From the NCBI RefSeq assembly GCF_019924045.1, contig NZ_JAHXBN010000012.1, forward strand, positions 1 to 64,000: a stretch of DNA of 64,000 bases, in the 5' to 3' direction. A model generated the notes under the pieces. That model was given only the letters and a program-made list of their open reading frames with translations. It ran no database searches and had not been told where the DNA came from. A program made the translations under genes and the position numbers. Shown one piece after another: positions 50,615 through 58,938 of this stretch (its first letter is position 1; each line of letters opens with the position of its first letter). This stretch comes from Dyadobacter fermentans (lineage in GTDB: Bacteria; Bacteroidota; Bacteroidia; Cytophagales; Spirosomataceae).

Positions 50615-51199
50615 GTGAAATTTTTGAAATTCTTTCAGGGCAAGGTCAGCGAACCGGTGCCGGAGGCCGAGCGGCTTGCGGAGTACCGGCGTAACGGTGA
50701 CGTTGCGCTGCTGGGAGCATTATACGAGCCTTATATGGATATGGTTTTTTGGATATGTTTCAAATATTTGAGGGAAGAAGAAGAATGTAAGGATGCTGTC
50801 ATGCAAATCTTTGAAAAATTGGTCTCCGATTTAAAGCAACACGAAGTCGCGAATTTTAAAAGCTGGCTGCATAGCGTCGCACGGAACCATTGTCTGATGA
50901 AACTGAGGGTATCACGGGTTGCAATAGGGCAGGGCTCCCAGGACGATCAAATACAGGAATTGGAAGCTGTCAGCAATGACGAAGTATTTACGCTGGATGG
51001 GCAGTTGGATGTATTAGATGGCTGCCTTCAAAAGCTGGTAGATGAACAGCGGATTAGCATTGAACTGTTTTACCTGCAAAACAAATGCTACCGCGACATC
51101 GCCGGAGAGACTGGTTTCGAAATAGGCAAAGTGAAAAGTTATATACAGAATGGAAAGCGGAACTTGAAAATCTGCATGGAAAGCAATGGCAGCTACTAA
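50615..51199 (+). CDS. ECF-type RNA polymerase sigma factor
   Basis: Sigma region 2 covers about residues 20-100 (LYEPYMDMVFWICFKYLREE, FKSWLHSVARNHCLMKLR) and region 4 about 140-190 (ISIELFYLQNKCYRDIAGET, KVKSYIQNGKRNLKICME). The start is uncertain: a TTG at 50564 extends the frame, but that codon sits directly on the inverted repeat and within the -7 candidate, so the GTG at 50615 (VKFLKFFQGKVSEPV) is preferred. 194 residues. The stop overlaps the next gene by 14 bp, an anti-sigma-like protein, so this is an ECF sigma/anti-sigma pair. Target genes are unknown; the divergent VWA gene is a candidate. Confidence 0.85.
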   Translation: MKFLKFFQGKVSEPVPEAERLAEYRRNGDVALLGALYEPYMDMVFWICFKYLREEEECKDAVMQIFEKLVSDLKQHEVANFKSWLHSVARNHCLMKLRVSRVAIGQGSQDDQIQELEAVSNDEVFTLDGQLDVLDGCLQKLVDEQRISIELFYLQNKCYRDIAGETGFEIGKVKSYIQNGKRNLKICMESNGSY

Positions 51200-52211
51200 C
51201 GACCATATCCCGGATTTTGACGACTTCGAGCGCTATTACAGCGGCGAAATGCCTTCGGCCGAGCAGCGCGAGCTGGAAGGAAGGATGCTGGTCGAGCCGT
51301 TGATAGCAGACGCTTATGAAGGTTTTCTGGCGTGGCGCGAGCAAGGCAGCCGCATTGCGGACGTCCGCTCGGATTTGCGGGAGCGTTTACCTGCGCGCGG
51401 AACACACGCCCGCCGGAAGGCGTTGCCATTATGGGCTTATGCTTCGGCGGCGTCGGTGCTGCTTGCGATATTCAGCTACTGGTTTGTGTTTTTAAATGAT
51501 CAGTCGGTAGAAGTGCAAAAATTTCCGGTTGCAGCGAAACGAGAGCAAGTAAAGTCATCGTCAGCTGCCGTCGCTACGGATGCTCCGGCCGACGCTGCGT
51601 CAGTTTCGGAGAGTCAGTCTCAGAAAATTCCTGGTTCCAAGGCATTACCAACGCCCAAAACAGCATCGGCGCCTTCCGGCCTTGCCGATGCGGAAATTCC
51701 GGAGGAGATAAAGGATATTGCATTGGAAGATTCTTCCCCTGTCAGAACGGAGGAAGTTCAGGCGGCACCGCAGCCTGCTCAAACTTTGGCGGCGTCGGGA
51801 GCTGCACAAGCTGTCGCCAAGTCTATGGCGGACCGCGCAAAGATGCAGCGGGAGCAGGCCGATACCCAATATCTCGTTGCTTCAAAGCCAGTCTCTGCCA
51901 ATGTTAAAACTTACACTGTAACTGTTCCTGGGGATACACTGCCTGCTGCGCCCGCCCTGGGCTGGCCCGATTACCGTGCCTACCTCGAAAAGAATACGGG
52001 CGCCGCTTCTACAACCGGACAAATAGTGGTGACATTTTTCGTCAGTTCCACAGGTACATTGTCCGATTTTGTAACCACTGGCCCTGAGGAGCTTCACAAA
52101 GAAGCAATCCGCATTATCAGTAGTGGCCCCGCCTGGGCGCCCGCCCGCAGACGAGGGATTCCCGTAACCTCGCGGGCCGAAATACGACTTCAATTCAGGC
52201 AAGCACAATAA
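51186..52211 (+). CDS. Anti-sigma-like membrane protein with TonB-type C-terminal domain
   Basis: 341 residues. The N-terminal cytoplasmic part (about 1-75) has FERYYSGEMPSAEQRELEGR, the ZAS-like/anti-sigma helices of this phylum. One TM helix (about 83-101, LPLWAYASAASVLLAIFSYW). A long disordered periplasmic linker rich in Ala/Ser/Pro/Glu (about 105-240), and a TonB C-terminal-like fold (about 255-341): YRAYLEKNTGAASTTGQIVV and PAWAPARRRGIPVTSRAEIR. Its start overlaps the sigma gene, so it probably holds the sigma factor at the membrane. A TonB-like end could read a signal from an outer-membrane transducer, as in FecR-type systems; this is inference. Confidence 0.75.
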   Translation: MAATNDHIPDFDDFERYYSGEMPSAEQRELEGRMLVEPLIADAYEGFLAWREQGSRIADVRSDLRERLPARGTHARRKALPLWAYASAASVLLAIFSYWFVFLNDQSVEVQKFPVAAKREQVKSSSAAVATDAPADAASVSESQSQKIPGSKALPTPKTASAPSGLADAEIPEEIKDIALEDSSPVRTEEVQAAPQPAQTLAASGAAQAVAKSMADRAKMQREQADTQYLVASKPVSANVKTYTVTVPGDTLPAAPALGWPDYRAYLEKNTGAASTTGQIVVTFFVSSTGTLSDFVTTGPEELHKEAIRIISSGPAWAPARRRGIPVTSRAEIRLQFRQAQ

Positions 52212-52551
52212 TTCTGTCCAAATCAGACGGTTATCCGGTTACTTGTAGAAGTAATTTTAAAAAATTTCCAAAATTGGACGTTTATTTTTTGCGATCTACG
52301 CCACAGTATTTAATTTTACTACAAGCTCTTGACTACTCATCTCTTGATTTTTTACTAAATCTGAACTTGTAATTTTTCCCAATTGTGCTTCGTGTCCATT
52401 TCCTGACAGGGTTCTGTCCGATGCGCTGGTGGGTGATACAATTTTTTGGTTTAAATTTTGTTATGGCAAGTATTATGACTAATTCTACGAAATAATTACC
52501 TGCTGTTTTAAACAGTAATATACCGAATATTTGCCCACTTATACTCAACCT
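52212..52551. other. Intergenic region upstream of the exopolysaccharide cluster
   Basis: 340 bp, A/T-rich, with no gene. It contains a near-palindrome CTGTTTTAAACAG (52503-52515) and AATATTTG (52527-52534, one mismatch to TAnnTTTG) just before the receiver gene, so this is the expected promoter and control region of the cluster. Confidence 0.5.
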
Positions 52552-52941
52552 ATGGACAATAGAAAAAATCTGTTGATTATAGACGACGAACCCAGCATTA
52601 CTAAAATACTGGAACATTTTCTAAAGAAGGATTTCGATGTGGTGATCAAAAGCGACGGCTCGGAAGGGATGCTATGGCTCGAAGAGGGTAATCAGGCCGA
52701 TCTCATCATTGCGGACCTCCATATGCCCAACCTGAGCGGAAAAGAGTTCCTGAAAGTAGCGAAGGCGAGTAATCTGTATTCGGAGATTCCCATAATCATT
52801 CTTTCTGGCTCCGACGAAAGCAGCGAGCGCATTCAATGCCTGAATCTCGGTGCCGACGATTTTATGGTCAAGCCGTTCAACCCTATGGAGGTGCACGCTA
52901 AGATCAACGCCGTATTGCGGCGCAGTAAACGCTTCTCTTAA
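52552..52941 (+). CDS. Single-domain response regulator at head of exopolysaccharide cluster
   Basis: The start at 52552 (MDNRKNLLIIDDEPSITK) is chosen; the open frame begins seven codons earlier with a TTG. 129 residues of receiver domain: acidic pair in IIDDE (D11, D12), phosphoacceptor in LIIADLHMPNLSG (about D56), switch Ser (ILSGSD) and Lys in FMVKPFNPMEV (about 106). There is no output domain. It is 14 bp upstream of the sugar transferase, whose own N-terminus is receiver-like, so it probably controls initiation of the glycan by protein contact or a phosphorelay. Confidence 0.88.
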   Translation: MDNRKNLLIIDDEPSITKILEHFLKKDFDVVIKSDGSEGMLWLEEGNQADLIIADLHMPNLSGKEFLKVAKASNLYSEIPIIILSGSDESSERIQCLNLGADDFMVKPFNPMEVHAKINAVLRRSKRFS

Positions 52942-52955
52942 AAGACGACGATATC

Positions 52956-54167
52956 ATGGAACTGGCCGGCACAACGACAGAAACGGTAACGGCAGGCAAG
53001 ACCTACGTTGCCCAGTTCAGGGTTATTTATGTCCACCATAATTTTCAGGAATACCTCCGCTTTACCGAGCGCTTCGAGGAATATCTTCAGGTGGAGTATT
53101 TCGATACCCCCGCCGGAGCATTGGGTGCATTAAAGGAGAACTATCCCGCGGACGTGATCGTTGCGCACGATGGAAGCGGCGGCGTGGAGCTGCTCGACAC
53201 GATCCGGAACAGTGCAGGTTTCGGTAATATCCCTTTCGTGTTGCTGGTCGACAGACTTTCCCGCCAGGCTATCGATTTGGCACGGGCCAAGCATGCCGAC
53301 GATGTTTTTTCCGTCAATTTCGATGATGGGGACCTCATTACCCGTATCAAATACTTCAAAAAAAGGCAGTGGTACGTGGCCAATAAAGCCTCGCAGAAAA
53401 TCGGGTCTCAAGGGCATAAGACGCCCCTTTGGAAACGGGCAATCGATATTGCCGCGACAGGTACGGCTGTAATTCTCCTGTTGCCGGTGTTCATTATCGT
53501 GGCGATCCTGATCAAGCTGGACTCGAAAGGACCGGTCTTTTACAAATCCAAAAGGGTAGGGAGCGGCTATAAGATTTTCGATTTGTACAAATTCAGAACC
53601 ATGCGCACCGACGCCGACCAGCTGATCCGGAAAATGGCCGCATTGAATATGTATTCCAAAGCCGAGCCGGCCGTTCAGATCGAAACGCAAGGGCTTTGCG
53701 ACGAATGCCTTGCAGGAAATCAATGTAAAAGCCTGCTCTTCCACGACGGTAAGGAGATTTGCGAAAAGCTTTACCAATTCCAGAAGGATCAAAAGGCAGC
53801 ATTCATGAAATTTCAGAACGACCCGCGCATCACACGCCTGGGAAGCTTCCTGAGAAATTCGAGCATTGATGAGCTCCCGCAGTTGATCAACATTCTCAAA
53901 GGAGATATGTCGCTGGTAGGTAACCGCCCGCTGCCTTTGTACGAAGCAGAAAAAATGACCACTGACGATAAAATCCTGCGTTTTGCGGGGCCTGCGGGCC
54001 TTACAGGCCTGTGGCAGGTCACCAAACGCGGCAAAGGCAAGTCTGACATGACCGAGGAGGAGCGTACGCAGCTCGATATTACCTATGCCCGTGAATTTTC
54101 GTTTAAAATGGATATGGAAATCATCCTGAAAACATTCCCCGCGCTGTTGCAGTCGGAGAATGTGTGA
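52956..54167 (+). CDS. Polyprenyl-phosphate sugar-1-phosphate transferase with receiver-like N-terminus
   Basis: 403 residues. The N-terminal 135 residues fold like a receiver (RVIYVHHNFQEYLRFTERFE, DVIVAHDGSGGVELLDTIRN, IPFVLLVD) but the first acidic pair is absent, so it is probably a pseudo-receiver. Then a TM helix (about 165-188) and the bacterial sugar transferase (PF02397) core: YKSKRVGSGYKIFDLYKFRT, NSSIDELPQLINILKGDMSL and VGNRPLPLYEAE. An insertion holds the cysteines CDECLAGNQC and KEIC, a subfamily feature that may bind metal. It starts glycan assembly by loading a sugar phosphate on undecaprenyl phosphate at the inner membrane. Confidence 0.9.
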   Translation: MELAGTTTETVTAGKTYVAQFRVIYVHHNFQEYLRFTERFEEYLQVEYFDTPAGALGALKENYPADVIVAHDGSGGVELLDTIRNSAGFGNIPFVLLVDRLSRQAIDLARAKHADDVFSVNFDDGDLITRIKYFKKRQWYVANKASQKIGSQGHKTPLWKRAIDIAATGTAVILLLPVFIIVAILIKLDSKGPVFYKSKRVGSGYKIFDLYKFRTMRTDADQLIRKMAALNMYSKAEPAVQIETQGLCDECLAGNQCKSLLFHDGKEICEKLYQFQKDQKAAFMKFQNDPRITRLGSFLRNSSIDELPQLINILKGDMSLVGNRPLPLYEAEKMTTDDKILRFAGPAGLTGLWQVTKRGKGKSDMTEEERTQLDITYAREFSFKMDMEIILKTFPALLQSENV

Positions 54168-54183
54168 TGGGGCAAAACGTATG

Positions 54184-54801
54184 TCAGGACGCTTTCACCC
54201 AGTCTTTGTATTCGGGATCGTATTTTTTGATGACACGTGCGGGGTTTCCCACGGCAACCGAATAGGGCGGAACGTCTTTGGTAACCACGGCCCCGGCGGC
54301 AACTACCGAATGCCGGCCGATGGTAACGCCCGCGGTGACCACCGCATTGGCTCCGATCCAGCATTCGTCTTCAATGACGATGGGTGCTACGCTGACGCCC
54401 TGCTTGTGAATCGGCTGCTGAATATCCTGATAGTTGTGATTCAGACCGCTGGCAACAATATGCTGCGCCAGGATCACATCGTTTCCGATCGTAACCGGAC
54501 CGATAATAACGTTTCCCAGGCCGACAAGCGAGTTGGCACCAATACTTACTGCCCCCACACCATTATTGATCGTACTGAAATCCTCGATCATCGAATTGTC
54601 GCCGATCGAAAAAGGATTGAAAGGCAGCACGTCCATCCTTACCCACCGACGGATGATGACATTTTTGCCCCTTTTATGAAAGAAACGATTCAAAAATATC
54701 CGGACCCAGAGCCTTGGACGAGCCTGATTAGTTGGGATCAGCATCCAGTGGACAATTTTTTTTAGCCCCGGACTATTCCGGATTTGGGCGGATAACGACA
54801 T
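54184..54801 (-). CDS. Hexapeptide-repeat acyltransferase
   Basis: The start at 54801 (MSLSAQIRNSPGLKKIVHWM) is chosen because a complete promoter lies at 54838-54867, inside the longer open frame. 205 residues: hydrophobic/basic N-part, then left-handed beta-helix repeats of the LbH family (VSIGANSLVGLGNVIIGPVT, IVIEDECWIGANAVVTAGVT, IGRHSVVAAGAVVTKDVPPY) ending in VAVGNPARVIKKYD. Likely O- or N-acetylates a sugar nucleotide or the growing exopolysaccharide using acetyl-CoA. It faces the cluster direction from within it, downstream of the sugar transferase (16 bp between stops) and divergent from the TolC-like gene. Confidence 0.88.
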   Translation of the reverse strand: MSLSAQIRNSPGLKKIVHWMLIPTNQARPRLWVRIFLNRFFHKRGKNVIIRRWVRMDVLPFNPFSIGDNSMIEDFSTINNGVGAVSIGANSLVGLGNVIIGPVTIGNDVILAQHIVASGLNHNYQDIQQPIHKQGVSVAPIVIEDECWIGANAVVTAGVTIGRHSVVAAGAVVTKDVPPYSVAVGNPARVIKKYDPEYKDWVKAS

Positions 54802-54837
54802 TTTGCCTAGATTAGTAAGATGTAGTAATATTTTTAC

Positions 54838-54867
54838 CAAAAGTATTTTGTATTGCCGCAAAGTCAA
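54838..54867 (-). promoter_or_regulatory. Promoter of the acyltransferase gene
   Basis: On the minus strand TTG (54867-54865), 19 bp, TACTTTTG (54845-54838): full consensus. The start lies about 30 nt downstream of the expected +1. This decides the acyltransferase start codon. Confidence 0.8.
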
Positions 54868-54902
54868 GCGAAACCGATTTTAAATAAATTTTTTGTCCTT
54901 AT

Positions 54903-55580
54903 ATGCCGATAAAACATGCCGCTTTTGGGCTCTTGCTTTTTTTGACGTTCCAAAGCGCCCATGCTCAGGAATCTTTGAGCAAAGACGTGGACTACGCGTA
55001 CCTGGATAAGTTGATTGCCGTCTGCAAGGCCAATTATCCTAAAATCAAGATGTACCAGGCGCATATCAGTGCCGCCGAAACGGGCGTCAAAAAGGCGAAA
55101 CTCTCGTATTTCGATATTTTCAACTTCTCCTATTTGTACGTTCCCAAAAATGATCGTGCTACGCCGGTATCTGCCTCATTTCCATTTACTTACCAGTTTG
55201 GTTTTTTCGTCAACATCGGGGCCATCCTGCAAAAGCCGGCCATGGTGAAGCAGGCAAAGAGCGAGCTCGCCTCGGCGGAGTACGACAAGCAGTCTTTTGA
55301 CCTGAACATGGAAGCGGAGGTGAAGAAGAGATATTTCACTTATATCCAGAAAAAGGCGGTCTACCGCGTACGCTCCAATGCGGCGCTCGATGTCGAAAGC
55401 ATGCTCGAAAGCGTAAAAAAACGCTTTATAATGGGGCAGGAGACGCTGGAAAAATACAACCAGGTGCTGGTGATGCAGACCGATCACGCGCAGAACCTGC
55501 TGAATACTGAAAGCGAGGTTTTGATTGCGAAAAGCAGTCTGGAAGAATTGTTAGGACAAAAATTAGAAGATATCAAATGA
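54903..55580 (+). CDS. Short TolC-like outer membrane/periplasmic protein
   Basis: 225 residues with signal peptide ending SAHAQ (about 22). The helical part has KAKLSYFDIFNFSYLYVPKN and the two long coiled helices KQAKSELASAEYDKQSFDLN and QETLEKYNQVLVMQTDHAQN, ending LLGQKLEDIK, the hallmark of one TolC/OEP repeat. Classical TolC proteins have two repeats (about 430-480 residues), so this is half length and may oligomerise as a hexamer or act as a periplasmic adaptor. Stop overlaps the next start (ATGA). First gene of the main cluster strand here. Role in glycan export is inferred from the operon. Confidence 0.75.
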   Translation: MPIKHAAFGLLLFLTFQSAHAQESLSKDVDYAYLDKLIAVCKANYPKIKMYQAHISAAETGVKKAKLSYFDIFNFSYLYVPKNDRATPVSASFPFTYQFGFFVNIGAILQKPAMVKQAKSELASAEYDKQSFDLNMEAEVKKRYFTYIQKKAVYRVRSNAALDVESMLESVKKRFIMGQETLEKYNQVLVMQTDHAQNLLNTESEVLIAKSSLEELLGQKLEDIK

Positions 55581-57757
55581 CGGAGGTTGTACAGTTTTTA
55601 AGATTACTGCAGAGGAATAAGATCACACTTATCCTGGTCCCGCTGATCACCGTTATTGTCTGCTACTTTCTCGTCCGGCGGTTGCCGGATACCTACGAGT
55701 CGCATGCGCGCATCGCGACCGGGTTGGTTGATAAGACCGATCAGGTGGTAACCCGCGCCAAAGACGAGCAGGATCAGCAGATCGCGCGTAAGTTCGAGAG
55801 TCTGATTCAGGTCATGCGACTGAAAAGAACACTTGATCAGGTATCTTATCGTTTGATTTTGAATGATTTAAGAGGCTTGAAAGACTCGACCTGGCGCGAG
55901 CCGGTCCGTGAGCTGGAAGAAATGAGCAAGGCAAATAAGGCGAAGGCCGTTGCCCTGATTACTCAAAAATACCAGAAACACGAAGAGCTGTTTTTGTGGA
56001 AACAGGAAGAGAAAAAGCTGAACGATATCATTGTGGAAATGGGCTATGATGCCAATACGCTCCGTGAGAAGCTCATCATTTACCGCACTGGTGTGAGCGA
56101 CTACATCGACGTCCAGTTCGAAGCCGAGCACCCCGACCTGGCCGCATATGTGATCAACACGCTCGCGCAGGAGTTTATTTCCGACAATTCTTCCCGCGTG
56201 GTGGGCAACAACAAGAAAACGATCGACTTCCTGGCCAGTTTCATGCAGCAAAAGTTGCAGGCCTTGAATGACCGGATGAACACGCTGAAAAATTTCAAAA
56301 TACAAAACCGTGTATTGAACCTGAACGAGCAGGCGAAGAGTATTTACGGGCAAATGGCCGATTTCGAAACGCGCCGTCAGATCGCCCAAAAGGACATTAT
56401 TGCCTACACGGCCGCCATTGGTAATATCGACAGACGCTTTAACCCGACCGAGCGGAAGTATTTCGAGAGCGCATTGACGGACATTAACCAGAAGATCATC
56501 GCTACCAAAAGCAACCTGAAAGCGCTGAACGAACGCTATATTCTGAGCAATTTCGATAACCGGATGAAATTCAGCCTGGATTCGCTGCGGAGTCGGCTTT
56601 CGGAGGAAATCAATGAAGCTACCGATAAATACGCCTACAACCCGATGGTGGTGAAGCAGGATCTGGTGACGCAGAAACTGAGCATGGAAATATCGCTGGA
56701 ACTGGCGAAAAACAGCGTGGCTTCGATACAGGGCGAGCTCGACCGCCTGAACCGCAAGTTCGACGGGCTGGTGCCGAATGAGGCCAGGATTCAGGAATAC
56801 GAAACGTCCATCGACATTGCAAGCAAGGAGTACATCGAAGCATTGCAGCGCTACAATGAGGCCAGTCTCGAATTCAGCTTTCCCGTATACTTGCGCCTGA
56901 TCGAGCGCGCGATGCCGGGCGAGGTGCAGGCTTCCAAGAAAATGGTGCTCGTGATCCTGTCAGGGGTGATCAGTTTCACTTTCTGTGTTTTTGTGTTTTT
57001 TATTCTTTTCTACCTTGACAAATCGATCCGGTACCCGCTGCAACTCGCCAACGAAACGGGCAAGCCTGTGCTGGGTTACCTGAATGCGCTCGATAAGGAT
57101 TCGAACCTGAGCCTTTCGGGTATGAATGCGTCTGACGACAAGGCGGTAAGGCTTTATAAGAACCTGGTGCGATCGATTCGGTATGAGCTCGATAATGAAA
57201 TGAGCGATCCGAAGATCATCGCTGTTACCAGCCTTGGTTATGGAGTAGGCAAAACCCCATTTGTGATCGCATTGGCCTGGGCATTCTCGAAGATTAACAA
57301 GACGGTGCTCATTATAGACGGAAATTTCGCCCAGCCGGATATTTCCAAGCTGAACCCGGACAGCACGCCGTTTGAAAATTTTGTCAAATCCAATAATCTG
57401 CCGGAAGCGACGCCCGGGCAGATTACAATCCTCGGAGCCAAGACCGGCGATATTTCTGTGCTCGAACTGGCGGATGAAAAGGTGATCGGCCAGCGTTTAC
57501 AGGCACTGAAAACGCGTTTCGACATTATTCTGATTGAAACCGATTCATTGCGTGCCATGAACAGGGCCAAGGAATGGGTGTCGTTCTCGGATCTGGTTGT
57601 TGCCGTTTTCGCGGCGGGACGTTCCATTGGGTCGGAAGATCAATCCAAAATACAATACCTCGATGGCTTGAACGGGAAATTTGCGGGCTGGGTACTTACC
57701 AACACCGAAAGTATTCCCGAACAGGCCGGAAAAGTGGCTAAACCGGTTGAAGCATGA
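55577..57757 (+). CDS. Wzz/GumC-like chain-length protein with degenerate tyrosine-kinase domain
   Basis: 726 residues. Wzz-type N-terminus with TM1 (about 16-34, TLILVPLITVIVCYFLV), a long periplasmic coiled-coil part (about 90-440), TM2 (about 460-480), and a cytoplasmic nucleotide-binding-like domain (about 530-715). Its P-loop-like GYGVGKTPF is unusual for BY-kinases (GEGKSTTA), the Walker A' aspartates are lost (VLIIDGNF), and the C-terminus has no tyrosine cluster, so it is probably a pseudokinase. It likely sets chain length and couples polymerisation to export. ATGA overlaps on both sides. Confidence 0.85.
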   Translation: MTEVVQFLRLLQRNKITLILVPLITVIVCYFLVRRLPDTYESHARIATGLVDKTDQVVTRAKDEQDQQIARKFESLIQVMRLKRTLDQVSYRLILNDLRGLKDSTWREPVRELEEMSKANKAKAVALITQKYQKHEELFLWKQEEKKLNDIIVEMGYDANTLREKLIIYRTGVSDYIDVQFEAEHPDLAAYVINTLAQEFISDNSSRVVGNNKKTIDFLASFMQQKLQALNDRMNTLKNFKIQNRVLNLNEQAKSIYGQMADFETRRQIAQKDIIAYTAAIGNIDRRFNPTERKYFESALTDINQKIIATKSNLKALNERYILSNFDNRMKFSLDSLRSRLSEEINEATDKYAYNPMVVKQDLVTQKLSMEISLELAKNSVASIQGELDRLNRKFDGLVPNEARIQEYETSIDIASKEYIEALQRYNEASLEFSFPVYLRLIERAMPGEVQASKKMVLVILSGVISFTFCVFVFFILFYLDKSIRYPLQLANETGKPVLGYLNALDKDSNLSLSGMNASDDKAVRLYKNLVRSIRYELDNEMSDPKIIAVTSLGYGVGKTPFVIALAWAFSKINKTVLIIDGNFAQPDISKLNPDSTPFENFVKSNNLPEATPGQITILGAKTGDISVLELADEKVIGQRLQALKTRFDIILIETDSLRAMNRAKEWVSFSDLVVAVFAAGRSIGSEDQSKIQYLDGLNGKFAGWVLTNTESIPEQAGKVAKPVEA

Positions 57758-58926
57758 AAATCCTGGAATGGATAGGACTGGCGATTCAGGCGGCGATCGG
57801 GTATAACCTCGTATTTCCGATGTTTCTGCTGTTGATTTACGGTCTGAGAAAGATTGTAACAACCCGCCAACCCACTACCGGGGGCGGGCTTCCCGATTAC
57901 GGCATTATTGTGACGGCTTACGAATATACCGCGCAACTGCCAACCGTGGTGGGTTCGCTGTTACAACTGAATTACGGCCGCTACCATATTTATGTGGTTG
58001 CAGATAAATGCGATATCAGTAATCTGCATTTCCCGGAAGATAAAGTGCTGCTGCTCCGTCCGGAGGAGGTTCTTGGAAGCAATACCCGCTCGCATTTTTA
58101 TGCTATCCGCCGGTTCATCCGCCCCCACACACACCTGACGATCATCGATAGCGATAACCTCACCGATCCCCAATATCTGAACGAGCTCAATGTCTATTTC
58201 AATCAGGGTTATGAGGCGGTGCAGGGTGTGAGGGAGGCCAAAAACCTGGATACTACCTACGCTTGCCTGGATGCCGCACGCGATATTTACTACCATTTCT
58301 ACGATGGGAAAGTCCTTTTCGGCGCTGGCTCGTCGGCCACGCTGGCAGGATCGGGGATGGCATTCAGCACGGCATTGTATGAGAAAGTACTCGGGCATTT
58401 GGACGTCACCGGTGCGGGTTTCGACAAGGTGCTGCAAGAAGGGATTGTCAGCCGCGGTTACCGCATTGCGTTCGCTGAGAAGGCGATTGTTTACGATGAA
58501 AAGACGACGGGCTCCGACCAGTTGGTCAAACAACGCGCCCGGTGGATCAACACATGGTTTAAGTATTTTGCCTACGGATTTAAAATCCTGTTCAAGGGCA
58601 TTGCCCGTTTCAGTCTCAACCGGGTACTTTTCGGATTGGTATTGCTGCGGCCGCCTTTGTTTATTTTCCTGCTGCTTTCGGTATTTTTTATGCTGCTTAA
58701 TCTGCTGATCACGCCGGTGTTATCGCTGGTATGGCTGATCGGTCTGGTAGTTTTTGTACTCGGTTTTTACATTTCGCTGAAAAGCTCGCCCACCGATCCG
58801 AAGATCTACCAATCGCTTGTGAACATCCCGAAATTCATGTTCTATCAGCTCACAGCGCTGGTGAATGCGCGCCGTGCGAACAAGATTTCGGTTGCTACAC
58901 GACAGGAGGAGAAGACTCAGGGTTAA
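57754..58926 (+). CDS. Family 2 glycosyltransferase with C-terminal membrane helices
   Basis: 390 residues: an N-terminal TM anchor (about 8-28), a GT-A domain (about 48-270) with VTAYEYTAQLPTVVGSLLQL, the metal-binding TIIDSDNLTDPQYL and a C-terminal QRARWIN motif (KQRARWINTW) as in processive GT2 enzymes, and two TM helices (about 290-345). It builds or polymerises a glycan on a membrane acceptor. Starts on the stop of the chain-length gene (ATGA), and is followed after 12 bp by a 48-residue membrane peptide gene. Confidence 0.9.
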   Translation: MKILEWIGLAIQAAIGYNLVFPMFLLLIYGLRKIVTTRQPTTGGGLPDYGIIVTAYEYTAQLPTVVGSLLQLNYGRYHIYVVADKCDISNLHFPEDKVLLLRPEEVLGSNTRSHFYAIRRFIRPHTHLTIIDSDNLTDPQYLNELNVYFNQGYEAVQGVREAKNLDTTYACLDAARDIYYHFYDGKVLFGAGSSATLAGSGMAFSTALYEKVLGHLDVTGAGFDKVLQEGIVSRGYRIAFAEKAIVYDEKTTGSDQLVKQRARWINTWFKYFAYGFKILFKGIARFSLNRVLFGLVLLRPPLFIFLLLSVFFMLLNLLITPVLSLVWLIGLVVFVLGFYISLKSSPTDPKIYQSLVNIPKFMFYQLTALVNARRANKISVATRQEEKTQG

Positions 58927-58938
58927 CGCTCGGCTATT

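Noticed and set aside
54802..54867. TTG-started extension of the acyltransferase
   Set aside because: The region is a full-consensus promoter for the gene.
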